Source: an uncultured Alphaproteobacteria bacterium | Lineage (GTDB): Bacteria; Pseudomonadota; Alphaproteobacteria; Micropepsales; Micropepsaceae | Direction of reading: 5' to 3' | DNA: 64,000 nt | Assembly (NCBI GenBank): GCA_903897605.1 | Contig: CAIUCH010000007.1 | Coordinates: 1 to 64,000 of the forward strand | In this document: positions 27,089-36,431 of the stretch, piece by piece | Layout of the letters: the number at the start of each line of letters is the position of its first letter | How positions within the stretch are numbered: position 1 is the stretch's first letter | The notes under the pieces: model-generated | Seen by the model: only the letters and a program-made list of their open reading frames with translations | Database searches by the model: none | Told to the model about the DNA's origin: nothing | Position numbers and translations under genes: made by a program

Positions 27089-29476
27089 ATGAGTCCCAAA
27101 TTGGGACATATCGGGAAGGGCAAGCCGGGATTCTGCGTGGTCCTGGCCATATTCCTGCCCGCCCCGGCCTGGGCGGCGGACCCGGTCGATTTGGTCATCG
27201 GTTTCGACGCCGGCCGGCTGATGGTGCTGAGCGCGCTGGCGGCGGGGGCCGTGGCGCTGGCAATTGCCGCTTCCCTCTGGGCCCTGGCCGAACAACGCAG
27301 CGCCCAGCGCCTTCGGCGCAGCCTGCGCGTCACGGGCGCGCGCACCCGCAATGCGGTGGGCGAACGCGATGCCTTGCTGGGCGCCGGCCGCGAGGCGCTG
27401 GTGGTATGGGGCCGCGATGGGTCCGGTCCTTTCTCCTATGGCGGCGGCGAGCAGGCGCTGGAATCCTGTCTCAAGGGCGCGGACGCCTTGGCGCTTTCCA
27501 CCGCGCTTGATGATCTTTCCGATCGCGGTGTCGCGTTCCGCATTCCCCTGAGCGATGCCAGCGGACGCAAGCTGACGGCGCGCGGCCGCGCCGTCGGTTC
27601 GATGGCGGCGGTGTGGCTGGAAGAACAGGGCGCGCAAAGCGCCTCGGCGGATTTCCGCGCCATCCTCGATGCCCTGCCCATTCCGGTATGGCTCAGGGAC
27701 AAAGGCCTGGCGCTCTCCTGGGGCAATCATGCCTTCCTGACCTCGACCGGCGCTGCCGACATCGCCGCGGCGCGCGCCTCGCAAGTGGCGCTGGACAAGA
27801 CCGAGCGCGATCTCGCCGCGTCCGCCCGAGCCCAGAATGTCGTGGTTGAGGCCAAGCGTTTCGCAGTGGTGAGCGGCGAGCGCCGCGCCATCACTTTCAC
27901 CGAAATCCCTCTGGGCGATGCCGGCATCATCGGCACGGCGATCGATGTGACGGATGTGGCGGCGGCCGAAGCCCGGCTGCAGCAGCATGTCGATGCCCAT
28001 GTCGATACCCTGGACAAGCTCGCCACCGCGGTGGCGATTTTCAGCCGCGACCAGAAACTGACTTTCTACAATCGCGCCTTCGCCCGGGTCTGGGGTCTGT
28101 CGGAAGACTGGCTGGACCGTCATCCCAGCGATGGCGAAATCCTCGACCGGCTGCGCGAAGGCCGCAAGCTTCCCGAGCAGCGCGATTATCAAGCCTGGAA
28201 GCGGGGACGGTTGGCGCTTTACCAGGATGCCCGCGACCGCACCACCGAAGAACTTTGGCACGTCCCCGGCGGCCAGACCATGCGGGTGATCAGTCAGCCC
28301 CATCCCTTTGGCGGGCTCACTTTCCTTTACGAAGATGTCAGCGAGAAGCTGAACCTGGAATCCAGCTACAACACCCTGATCAAGGTGCAGTCGGCCACCT
28401 TGGATACGCTGCTCGAAGGCGTCGCCGTGTTCGGTCCCGATGGCCGGTTGAAACTGCACAATGCGGCTTTCGCCCGTATCTGGGATCTGGACACCGATGA
28501 CATGCGCGGAGAACCCCATGTCCGCGCCATTGCCGCTCTTTGCACCCTCAAATTCGGCGACGGCGCGATGTGGGACCGCCTGATTCAGGCGATCGTCTCC
28601 GAAGCCGGCGTGACGCGCGATCTGGGCGAGGTCGAGCGCAACGACCGCACCATCTTGTCGCTCGGCCTGTCGCCGCTTCCCGACGGCGCCAGCCTGGTGA
28701 CATTCGCCGATGTCACCGACCGGTTCCGCATCGAAACCGCGTTGCGCGATCGCAACGACGCGCTGGAGGCCGCCGACCGGCTCAAATCCGATTTCATCAA
28801 GCATGTCTCTTATGAACTGCGCACACCGCTCAACACCATTCTGGGTTTCGCCGAGCATCTTGCTTCGGGCGTGCCGGGGGATCTCAATCCACGCCAGACC
28901 GAATATGTCGGCGCCATCGTCGAAGGCTCCAATACGCTCAAGGACCTGATCAACGACATTCTGGATCTGGCGCTGATCGAATCCGGCGCGTTGCGGCTGG
29001 AGCTGGAGCGGATCGATCTTTATGGCTTGCTGGCCGAGATCGCCAACCATGCCGGCGATTGGGCCGCCAAGATGGGTCTCAGCCTGGAATTGGATTGCGA
29101 ACAGGATGCCGGACTGTTCCTCGCCGATCAGCGCCGAATGCGCCAGATCGTGTTCAATCTGCTTTCCAATGCCTTCAAATTCACGCCTTCGGGCGGGATC
29201 ATTCGCCTGTCGGGACGGATCGTGGGCGAGGATGTGCAGATCACCGTCGCCGACAATGGTCCCGGCCTGGCGCCCGATGTGAAAGCCAATGTGTTCGAGC
29301 GTTTCTCGGCCCAGAATCAGACCGGAAGGCGGGCCGGCGCCGGGCTGGGACTGGCGCTGGTCAATCGCTTCCTGGAATTGCATGACGGTTGGGTGGAAAT
29401 CGAAAGCAGCAATGGCACGGTGGTCCGCTGCCACATCCCGCGCCGCATCGCCGACAGCCGCGCCGCTTCGTTATAA
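27089..29476 (+). CDS. divL: DivL-type pseudo histidine kinase (Tyr in H-box)
   Basis: The protein (795 residues from ATG 27089) has an N-terminal signal or membrane segment, a second helix (about 37-60), several PAS-like domains, a dimerisation helix with HVSYELRTPLNTILGF, and a HATPase domain with N-box NLLSNAFKFTPSGG, DNGPGL and GAGLGLALV. The phosphoacceptor position, normally His, is Tyr575. This Tyr substitution and the length define DivL, the essential cell-cycle regulator that binds DivK and CckA at the pole in Caulobacter. The genes after it (tsaE onwards) follow the usual alphaproteobacterial order, but a reversed ferredoxin/reductase pair lies between. GAGGGGAC precedes the start. 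Confidence 0.9.
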   Translation: MSPKLGHIGKGKPGFCVVLAIFLPAPAWAADPVDLVIGFDAGRLMVLSALAAGAVALAIAASLWALAEQRSAQRLRRSLRVTGARTRNAVGERDALLGAGREALVVWGRDGSGPFSYGGGEQALESCLKGADALALSTALDDLSDRGVAFRIPLSDASGRKLTARGRAVGSMAAVWLEEQGAQSASADFRAILDALPIPVWLRDKGLALSWGNHAFLTSTGAADIAAARASQVALDKTERDLAASARAQNVVVEAKRFAVVSGERRAITFTEIPLGDAGIIGTAIDVTDVAAAEARLQQHVDAHVDTLDKLATAVAIFSRDQKLTFYNRAFARVWGLSEDWLDRHPSDGEILDRLREGRKLPEQRDYQAWKRGRLALYQDARDRTTEELWHVPGGQTMRVISQPHPFGGLTFLYEDVSEKLNLESSYNTLIKVQSATLDTLLEGVAVFGPDGRLKLHNAAFARIWDLDTDDMRGEPHVRAIAALCTLKFGDGAMWDRLIQAIVSEAGVTRDLGEVERNDRTILSLGLSPLPDGASLVTFADVTDRFRIETALRDRNDALEAADRLKSDFIKHVSYELRTPLNTILGFAEHLASGVPGDLNPRQTEYVGAIVEGSNTLKDLINDILDLALIESGALRLELERIDLYGLLAEIANHAGDWAAKMGLSLELDCEQDAGLFLADQRRMRQIVFNLLSNAFKFTPSGGIIRLSGRIVGEDVQITVADNGPGLAPDVKANVFERFSAQNQTGRRAGAGLGLALVNRFLELHDGWVEIESSNGTVVRCHIPRRIADSRAASL

Positions 29477-29570
29477 GCGTTCGGTCAATTGCGCCGCGCC
29501 GGCCAGGGCCGGCAGATTTCGGTTACAGTCCGTTGCCGTTCGCGCTTGGCTATCAGACGCCGATAGGGGC

Positions 29571-29891
29571 TCAGTGCTGCGCAATCGGTACCCGCACGAT
29601 CAGCCCGTCCAGGTCCGAGGTGACGCGCAACTGGCAGGATAGGCGGCTGTTGGGCGCCGCCGTCTGGGCGAAATCCAGCATCGTCTCTTCCATCTCGGAT
29701 TTGGCCGGTAGCGCCGCCAGCCAGGCCGGATCGACATAGACATGGCAGGTGGCGCAGGCACAGGCGCCACCGCAATCCGCATCGATACCGGGGACCAGAC
29801 TTCTAACCGCCCCTTCCATCACCGACCAGCCAGCGACGACCTCTACCGTCTGCTCGGCGCCATCGGGCTGAATGAAGGTGATCTTGGGCAT
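29571..29891 (-). CDS. [2Fe-2S] ferredoxin, adrenodoxin type
   Basis: The 106-residue ferredoxin starts [11 protein letters not shown] and has the cluster ligands Cys40, Cys46 and Cys49 (CGGACACATC, with an extra Cys44) and Cys86 in SCQLRV. This is the adrenodoxin/putidaredoxin/Isc-Fdx branch, which passes electrons from a flavoprotein reductase to oxygenases, P450s or cluster assembly. The gene for such a reductase lies nine bases upstream in the same direction, so the two form an electron-transfer pair. No P450 is in the window. Confidence 0.92.
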   Translation of the reverse strand: MPKITFIQPDGAEQTVEVVAGWSVMEGAVRSLVPGIDADCGGACACATCHVYVDPAWLAALPAKSEMEETMLDFAQTAAPNSRLSCQLRVTSDLDGLIVRVPIAQH

Positions 29892-29900
29892 GGCGCTTAT

Positions 29901-31115
29901 CTAGTCCTGGGCCATCTGTTTCATGGGGATGGAAAGATCGGCCAGCTTCTCCGGCGGGACCTTTGCGCCATCCGCGATCAGCTTCCTGCCGGTCAGATAT
30001 TCCGGCGCGGCATTGATCGCCTCCACCGCCGCGACCACGCCGTCCCTGAGATGGAAGACGGCGAATTTGCGCGAAGCCGGATCGCCGCGCAGCACCAGCC
30101 GGTCGGGGGGCCGGGCCAGCCCGGCGATTTGCAGCTTGAGGTCATATTGGTCCGACCAGAACCAGGGTACCTCGCTATAGATTTTGGCGCGGCCCACCAT
30201 GGCCAGGGCCGCGTGCTTGGCCTGATCGATGGCGTTCTGGACACACTCCAGCCGGATCTCGATGCCCTCGCGGCCATGATGGCGGGTGCAGTCGCCGGCC
30301 GCGAAAATCGAGGGATCGGACGTCATGGCATTGCGGTCCACGATGATGCCATCCTGGCAGGGCAGCCCGGATTCGCGTGCCAACATGTCATTGGGAACCA
30401 CCCCAATCCCTACCAGGACCATATCCGCAGGATGTGCTGTTCCGCCCGCCACTACAGCTTCTATTTTATTATTTCCTTCAAAGCTTTCCACGCCTGTGTT
30501 CAGATTCAACTTTACACCGGATCGGGTATGCTCGGCGGCATAGAAATCCGAAACCGGCTGGGAAACCGCCCGCGCCATCAAGCGATCCGCCGCTTCGAAC
30601 ACCGTCACATCCAGACCCCGCTTGGCACCGACCGCGGCAACTTCCAGACCGATATAGCCACCGCCGACAATGGCCAGGCGGATGCCCGACTTGAACCCGT
30701 CCTGCAGGCCATCCACGTCGGCGATATCGCGCAGATATTGAACCCCCGGCAGCCCGGCACCTGGGCAGGCGAGCCTGCGCACCCGCGTGCCCGTCGCCAG
30801 CAGCAATTTGTCATAAGCCAGGGTCCGCCCATCCTGCAGCGACACCGTCTTGGCGGCACGGTCGATCTTGTCCACGCGGGCATTGAGAATCAGATCGCAA
30901 CCGGCTTCGCGGTAGAATGCAGCCGGTTTCAGGAACAATCGCTCGCGGGCGAAGGTGCCTAGCAGATAGGCCTTGGAGAGTGGCGGGCGTTGATATGGCG
31001 GGTAGGCTTCGTCGCCGATCATGGTGATGGCGCCTGAGAATCCTTCGCTCCGCAGGCTTTGAACCGCTTGCACGCCCGCCTGGCCCGCACCGACAATGAC
31101 AATCTGTCCCGACAT
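29901..31115 (-). CDS. NAD(P)H-dependent ferredoxin reductase (FAD-dependent pyridine nucleotide-disulfide family)
   Basis: The 404-residue flavoprotein has an N-terminal FAD-binding GAGQAGVQAVQSLR, a second GxGxxG-type NAD(P)H site VGGGYIGLEVAAVGAKRG, the FAD C-motif SIFAAGDCTRH and a reductase C-terminal domain. It matches the putidaredoxin/rhodocoxin reductase class. With the ferredoxin gene downstream it probably supplies electrons to a monooxygenase; the Rieske oxygenase at 13 kb is one possible partner, by inference. The pair is inverted relative to the divL-tsaE genes on both sides. Confidence 0.93.
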   Translation of the reverse strand: MSGQIVIVGAGQAGVQAVQSLRSEGFSGAITMIGDEAYPPYQRPPLSKAYLLGTFARERLFLKPAAFYREAGCDLILNARVDKIDRAAKTVSLQDGRTLAYDKLLLATGTRVRRLACPGAGLPGVQYLRDIADVDGLQDGFKSGIRLAIVGGGYIGLEVAAVGAKRGLDVTVFEAADRLMARAVSQPVSDFYAAEHTRSGVKLNLNTGVESFEGNNKIEAVVAGGTAHPADMVLVGIGVVPNDMLARESGLPCQDGIIVDRNAMTSDPSIFAAGDCTRHHGREGIEIRLECVQNAIDQAKHAALAMVGRAKIYSEVPWFWSDQYDLKLQIAGLARPPDRLVLRGDPASRKFAVFHLRDGVVAAVEAINAAPEYLTGRKLIADGAKVPPEKLADLSIPMKQMAQD

Positions 31116-31218
31116 GATTTTTCCGCAGAAACCGGCCGGGGGCTAGCATGGCTTCCGGGCCTGGCGCAAACGCCCCGATGCCGTTGAGACAGTGGCCAAA
31201 CGCGGGCTAGAACAAGAC

Positions 31219-31677
31219 ATGACGGACAGGTTTCGCATGATGGTGCCGCTGCCGGATCTGGCGGCCACCCAGGCCTTGGGCATGGCGATCGCGGGGCAGC
31301 TGACGCGCGGCGACGCCGTGCTGCTGCAAGGCGATCTGGGCAGCGGCAAGACCACCTTGGCCCGCGCCATTCTTGTGGCCCTTGGGGTAGCGGAAGCTGT
31401 GCCGAGCCCTACCTTCACCTTGGTGCAGGCCTATGACACGCCCCGCCTCACCGTCAGCCATTATGACCTTTATCGCCTGAAGCGCGCGGCGGAACTGGAC
31501 GAGTTGGGGCTTGGCGAGGCACTGGAAGACGGCGCCGCCCTGATCGAATGGCCCGAACGGGCCGAAGGCCGCCTGCCCCGCGACGCACTAACGATTCGCC
31601 TGCAAGCCGACGCCGAGCGCCGCGCGGTGCTGGAAGGCCCAATGCGCTGGCAAAGCCTGGAAATCGCCAATGTCTGA
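31219..31677 (+). CDS. tsaE: tRNA threonylcarbamoyladenosine biosynthesis ATPase TsaE
   Basis: About 152 residues, with Walker A GDLGSGKTTLARA, the SPTFTLVQAYDT block and HYDLYRLKRAAELDELGL, all characteristic of TsaE (YjeE). It works with TsaB and TsaD in making the t6A base of ANN-decoding tRNAs. A GTG at 31192 could extend the start by nine residues; I chose the ATG. Its end overlaps the start of the kinase gene amgK by eight bases, opening a five-gene rightward operon. Confidence 0.93.
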   Translation: MTDRFRMMVPLPDLAATQALGMAIAGQLTRGDAVLLQGDLGSGKTTLARAILVALGVAEAVPSPTFTLVQAYDTPRLTVSHYDLYRLKRAAELDELGLGEALEDGAALIEWPERAEGRLPRDALTIRLQADAERRAVLEGPMRWQSLEIANV

Positions 31678-32767
31678 CCGCCAGAATTTTCTCCGCGCCG
31701 CGGGATGGGGTGACGCAGAGATCGCACCGCTGCCGGGCGATGCCTCCACCCGTCATTATGCCCGCCTGCACCAGAATGGCCGCCGCGCCATGCTGATGGA
31801 TCAGCCGCGGGGAGCCGAGACCGCGATTGCGCCCTCGGATGCCGATGAATCCGTCCGCCGCGCCCTGGGCTACGACGCGATTGCGCGGCTGGCCGGCGGC
31901 GACTGCCGCCGCTTCGCCGCCGTCGCGGAATTCCTGCGTGGGCGCGGATTTGGTGCGCCCATCATCCATGCCGCCGATTATCCGAATGGCTGGATGGTGC
32001 TGGAGGATCTGGGCGACACGTTGTTCACCGATGTGCTGGCCAAGGGCGGTTCGGAAGAAGAATTGTACAAGGCGGCGGCGGAAGTCCTGGCCAGGATTCA
32101 CCAGGAGGACGCCCCTGCCCTGCTGGCGCCGGACATTCCTCTCTTCATCTATGACGAGATCGCGCTGGTCGCAGAAACCGATTTGATGCTGGAATGGTTC
32201 CTGCCGCTGGCGCTGGGACGAAAAGCGACGGAGAGCGAATATCAGGAACACAGAGCCTTGTGGCGCAAGGTCCTTGGCGCCGTGGCGGTCAGAACACCTG
32301 TCTTCGTTCATCGCGACTACCACGCCCAGAACCTGATGTGGTTGCCGGAACGAAATGGTCTGGCGCGAATCGGTCTGATCGATTTCCAGGACGCAGTGGC
32401 CGGAAGCCGGGCCTACGATCTGATCTCCCTGATCGAGGATGCGCGCCGCGATGTCGCGCCCGAACTGGCGAAGATCACCGCCGCCCATTATCTGGCGGCG
32501 ATGCGCGCGCAAGGCACACCCCTGGACGAAGCCCATTTCCGCGCCGAGATGGCGGTGATGGCGGCCCAGCGCAACACCAAGATCGTGGGCATCTTCGCGC
32601 GGCTTTATGCCCGCGATGGCAAGCGGCGCTATCTGTCCTATCTGCCGCGGGTCTGGACCTATCTGGAGCGCGACCTGTCGCATCCGCTATTGGGCGAACT
32701 GCGCGCCTGGTACGACCGCGTCCTTCCCAAGGAACGGCGCAGCTTGCCAGAACTGGAATCCGCGTGA
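31670..32767 (+). CDS. amgK: Anomeric N-acetylmuramate/N-acetylglucosamine kinase (AmgK-like phosphotransferase)
   Basis: The 365-residue protein is in the aminoglycoside phosphotransferase fold, with catalytic loop FVHRDYHAQNLMWL and metal-binding LIDFQDAVAGSRAYDLISL. In the MurU salvage pathway AmgK phosphorylates MurNAc or GlcNAc at C1, bypassing de novo UDP-MurNAc synthesis and giving fosfomycin tolerance. The directly adjoining murU gene (GTGA overlap) is the reason for this call over a generic APH. Confidence 0.88.
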   Translation: MSDRQNFLRAAGWGDAEIAPLPGDASTRHYARLHQNGRRAMLMDQPRGAETAIAPSDADESVRRALGYDAIARLAGGDCRRFAAVAEFLRGRGFGAPIIHAADYPNGWMVLEDLGDTLFTDVLAKGGSEEELYKAAAEVLARIHQEDAPALLAPDIPLFIYDEIALVAETDLMLEWFLPLALGRKATESEYQEHRALWRKVLGAVAVRTPVFVHRDYHAQNLMWLPERNGLARIGLIDFQDAVAGSRAYDLISLIEDARRDVAPELAKITAAHYLAAMRAQGTPLDEAHFRAEMAVMAAQRNTKIVGIFARLYARDGKRRYLSYLPRVWTYLERDLSHPLLGELRAWYDRVLPKERRSLPELESA

Positions 32768-33483
32768 TCCGCCGCGCCATGGTCATGGCGGCGGGCTTGG
32801 GCGTGCGCATGCGCCCGCTCACCGATGACCGTCCCAAGCCGTTGATTCCGGTCGCCGGCAAAGCATTGATAGACCATTGCCTGGACCGGCTGGTGGCCGC
32901 GGGCGTGGAGTTGGCCGTGGTCAATCTTCACTACAGGGCTGAAATGCTGCGTGCCCATCTGAGCCAGCGCCGCGATATCGAAATCCGCTACTCGTCGGAA
33001 GACGATGCGCTGCTGGACACCGGCGGCGGCGTGGTCAAGGCCTTGCCCCATTTCCAGAACGAGCCTTTCTTCATTCTCAATTCGGATTCCATCTGGGTGG
33101 AAGGTTACAGTTCCGCCCTGCCGACCATGGCACGGCTTTGGGACGAAACACGGATGGATGGTCTTCTGCTGCTCGCTTCCATGGTGTCGGCGCTGGGCTA
33201 TGAAGGCTGGCGCGGCGATTTTCGCCTTTCCGCCACCGGCCATGTCAGCCGCGTGCCGGACCGGGTGATCTCGCCTTTCGCATTCCCCGGTGTGCAACTG
33301 GTTCATCCTCGGCTGTTTGCCGAACCGCCGGCAGCGGTCTTTTCCACCAACGTGATGTGGGATCGCGCCATCGCCAAGCAGCGCCTTCACGGCACAAGAC
33401 TGGATGGGGTGTGGCTGCATGTCGGCAGTCCGCAGGCGCGCGACGACGCCGAAGCCTTTATTGCCCGGCTGGGACGGGCGTGA
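32764..33483 (+). CDS. murU: N-acetylmuramate-1-phosphate uridylyltransferase MurU
   Basis: The 239-residue nucleotidyltransferase starts at a GTG overlapping the amgK stop and has the signature AAGLGVRMRPLTDDRPKPLIPVAGK and LNSDSIW metal site. MurU makes UDP-MurNAc from MurNAc-1-phosphate in peptidoglycan recycling. Its stop overlaps the GTG start of addB. A longer frame upstream lies inside amgK in another phase and is not part of the protein. Confidence 0.9.
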   Translation: MIRRAMVMAAGLGVRMRPLTDDRPKPLIPVAGKALIDHCLDRLVAAGVELAVVNLHYRAEMLRAHLSQRRDIEIRYSSEDDALLDTGGGVVKALPHFQNEPFFILNSDSIWVEGYSSALPTMARLWDETRMDGLLLLASMVSALGYEGWRGDFRLSATGHVSRVPDRVISPFAFPGVQLVHPRLFAEPPAAVFSTNVMWDRAIAKQRLHGTRLDGVWLHVGSPQARDDAEAFIARLGRA

Positions 33484-36431
33484 GCGGCGTCTTCACGATC
33501 GGCGCCAGCGCAGCTTTCGGCGAGACCTTGGCGCGCGGCCTGCTGGAGCGGATAGAACAAGGCCCATTCGCCTTGTCTGAGGTCACGATCTATCTGCCGA
33601 CGCGGCGCGCGGCGCGGACCTTCGGCGAGGCTTTCGCACGGGTGCTGGGCGGGGCGGCTTTGCTGCCGCAATTTCGTGCCCTTGGAGACAGCGACGAGGA
33701 CGATTTCCTGTTCGACGCGGTAAGCGACGGGCTGGAATTGCCGCCCGCGATTTCGTCCATCCGCCGCCAATTGCTGCTCGCCGCGCTGATCCGGCAATGG
33801 AGCGCGCGCCAGGACGAGAAAATGAATTTTTCCCAGGCCGCCGCCCTGGCGGAAAGCCTGGCCAAGGTGATCGACGATGTCGAACGTCAAGGCGCCGATC
33901 TTGCAAACCTGGACGCGCTGGTGCCGCTGTCCCTGGCGGCGCATTGGGAAAATGTCACCCGCTTTCTGGTCCTGATCCGCGATCAATGGCCGGCATTGCT
34001 GGCGGCAGAGGGCGCGATCAATCCCGCCGCACGGCGCAATCTGGCTCTCGCCCATCTGGCGGAACGGCTCCAGAAACACCCACCGCGCGGCATGGTGATC
34101 GCGGCGGGATCGACGGGCTCCATTCCCGCCACCGCAAGACTGCTGGGAGTGATTGCGCGGCTGCTGCAAGGCGCATTGGTGCTGCCGGGCCTGGACCGCA
34201 GGCTGGACGAAAAAAGTTGGCATGTGCTGGATCCTGGGCATCCGCAATATGGCCTGAAGCAATTGCTGGATTCGATCGGCGCGGCGCGCGATGACGTAAA
34301 GGACTGGCATGGTCCCTGTCCCGATCCGGCGCGTGAGAGTCTGTTGCGCGAGTGTCTGCGGCCCGCGCCCACCACAGATGCCTGGCGCGCGCTGGCCGAT
34401 GCCGGTGGCGGCGATATCGCGCAGGGCCTTGATGGCGTCACGCTCGTCACCGCGAATGATTTGGCGCAAGAAGCACTCATCATTGCGCTCGCTTTGCGCG
34501 AAACACTCGAACATGAGGGCCGCACCGCTGCCTTGATTACGCCTGACCGGACCTTGGCGCGGCGCGTGGCAAGTGAGTTGGGACGCTGGCGGATCGCCAT
34601 CGACGATTCCGCCGGCCGGCCATTGGCTCACACAAGCGCCGGCGCGTTCCTGTGCCTGCTGGCGGAAGCGGCCGAAGTCCAGTTTGCACCGGTGCCGCTT
34701 TTGGCGCTGCTGAAACATCCCTTCGCCACCATGGGCGAAGATCCCGCTCTGTTCCGTCATCAGGCGCGCATGCTGGACCGGCTGGCCCTGCGCGGGCCCC
34801 GCGCCGATCCGGGCGTTGCCGGAATTGCCAGGGCTATTGCCGGCGCCACTGCAATAGCCCGTACCGAGGAGATCACGCAAGCTTGCAAGTCCCTCGCCGC
34901 TTGGTGGGTGCGCGTGTCAGCGCTCCTGTCGCCACTGGAGACGGCTTTCGCGAAGTCTGAAATAGCGCTGCAAGATCTTCTCGCCATTCATCTCCAAACC
35001 GCCGAGCAGCTATCCTGTGCCGAGGCGCAGGATTGTCCGGTTTGGCGCGACGCGGACGGCGAAGCGGCGGCTTTGTTTTTCCAAGCCTTCCGCGAGGACG
35101 CCGCCGGGCTGCCCTCCCTGGAGCCCGGTGCCTATCCGGCCTTGCTGCGCGCGCTGGCGATGAAGACCCCCGTGCGTCCCCGATTCAATCGCCATCGCGC
35201 CATCGCCATTCTGGGCCCGCTCGAAGCACGCCTGCAAAATTTCGATCTCACCATCCTGGGCGGACTGAATGAAGGAACTTGGCCACAAACCACCCCGGCG
35301 GATCCTTGGTTCTCGCGGCCGATGCGCGAAACATTGGGACTGGAACAGCCCGAACGCGGCATCGGCCTGGCGGCGCATGATTTCGCCGGGCTGGCGGCAA
35401 GTGGTGACGTATTGCTGACGCGCGCCGCCAAAGCCGATGGCGCACCGACCATCGCGTCGCGCTGGCTGCAGCGGTTGACGCAATTGACCGGCGGTCTTGG
35501 CCAGGAAATTTCCGGCGGCCCCTATGCAGAGCGCGCGCGCCAACTGTGCGATGTGCGGCCCGTTCCGCCTATCCTGCCGCCGGCGCCAAGACCGCCGGTC
35601 GAAACGCGGCCCCGCAGACTGTCCGTCACCGAAATCGAAACCTGGCTGCGCGATCCCTATGCGATCTATGCGCGCCATGTGTTGAAGCTGCGGCCGCTGG
35701 ACCCGCTGGATGCGCCGATTGGCCCCATGGAGCGTGGCACCGCGCTGCATCGCGCCTTGGAATTGTACAAACGCCGCTTTCCCGGCGCACCACCGGACGA
35801 TGCCGTGGCGCAGTTGATGGCGATAGCGGACGGCGTGTTTGAAGAACTTGCCATTCCCAGGTCCGCCTTGTCGGTGTGGCGCCCGCGTTTCCAGAATGCG
35901 GCTCGCTGGTTCGCCGAGCTGGAACGCGAGCGGGCGGACGGCATTTCGCGCAGCGTATTGGAAATCCGTGGCACCCGCATGTTCGCCGCGCCCGGTGGCG
36001 ATTTCATTTTAAGCGGCGTGGCCGATCGCATCGACCTTCTCAATGACGGCAACGCGGCCATTCTGGACTACAAAACGGGGCGGCCCCCCAGCACTCCGCA
36101 GGTTCGCGAATTGCTGGCGCCGCAACTGCCGCTGGAAGGCGCCATCCTGGCGGAAGGCGGTTTTCCGGACCTTGGCAAGCTGGCCGTGGAAGAACTTTTA
36201 TATCTTCACATTTCCGGCGGCGCCGAAGGCGGCAAGATACAGCCCATTCCCGATGTACCGGATCTGATCGCAAAAGCCGTCGCGCAGCTTGCCGCACGCA
36301 TTGCCCGCTTCGACGATCCCGCCACGCCCTATCACGCACGGGTACGCCCGTTCAGCACCACCTCCGAAGGCGATTACGATCATCTGGCGCGGGTGCGCGA
36401 ATGGTCGGTTTCCGGCACGGAGGAGGCATGA
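33480..36431 (+). CDS. addB: Double-strand break repair protein AddB, alphaproteobacterial type
   Basis: The 983-residue protein lacks a full Walker A but shows the inactivated helicase fold of AddB (TIYLPTRRAARTF, GGLNEGTWPQ) and a C-terminal RecB-type nuclease: GTALHRALELYKRRFPG and DYKTGRPPS. Iron-sulfur cysteines of the Firmicutes form are not evident, as is usual for this clade. With AddA it processes double-strand breaks for RecA loading at Chi-like sites. GTG start overlaps murU; its end overlaps addA by four bases. Confidence 0.92.
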   Translation: MSGVFTIGASAAFGETLARGLLERIEQGPFALSEVTIYLPTRRAARTFGEAFARVLGGAALLPQFRALGDSDEDDFLFDAVSDGLELPPAISSIRRQLLLAALIRQWSARQDEKMNFSQAAALAESLAKVIDDVERQGADLANLDALVPLSLAAHWENVTRFLVLIRDQWPALLAAEGAINPAARRNLALAHLAERLQKHPPRGMVIAAGSTGSIPATARLLGVIARLLQGALVLPGLDRRLDEKSWHVLDPGHPQYGLKQLLDSIGAARDDVKDWHGPCPDPARESLLRECLRPAPTTDAWRALADAGGGDIAQGLDGVTLVTANDLAQEALIIALALRETLEHEGRTAALITPDRTLARRVASELGRWRIAIDDSAGRPLAHTSAGAFLCLLAEAAEVQFAPVPLLALLKHPFATMGEDPALFRHQARMLDRLALRGPRADPGVAGIARAIAGATAIARTEEITQACKSLAAWWVRVSALLSPLETAFAKSEIALQDLLAIHLQTAEQLSCAEAQDCPVWRDADGEAAALFFQAFREDAAGLPSLEPGAYPALLRALAMKTPVRPRFNRHRAIAILGPLEARLQNFDLTILGGLNEGTWPQTTPADPWFSRPMRETLGLEQPERGIGLAAHDFAGLAASGDVLLTRAAKADGAPTIASRWLQRLTQLTGGLGQEISGGPYAERARQLCDVRPVPPILPPAPRPPVETRPRRLSVTEIETWLRDPYAIYARHVLKLRPLDPLDAPIGPMERGTALHRALELYKRRFPGAPPDDAVAQLMAIADGVFEELAIPRSALSVWRPRFQNAARWFAELERERADGISRSVLEIRGTRMFAAPGGDFILSGVADRIDLLNDGNAAILDYKTGRPPSTPQVRELLAPQLPLEGAILAEGGFPDLGKLAVEELLYLHISGGAEGGKIQPIPDVPDLIAKAVAQLAARIARFDDPATPYHARVRPFSTTSEGDYDHLARVREWSVSGTEEA

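Noticed and set aside
27083-29434. 783-codon frame antisense to divL
   Set aside because: It lacks any domain and mirrors the GC-rich third positions of divL.
35495-35520. GGCCAGGAAATTTCCGGCGG in addB, resembling the palindromic repeat arms
   Set aside because: It has a GGCC/GGCC palindrome but not the AAAAG or CCGTCCGG arm sequence, and the protein (GQEISGGP) reads as normal AddB sequence.
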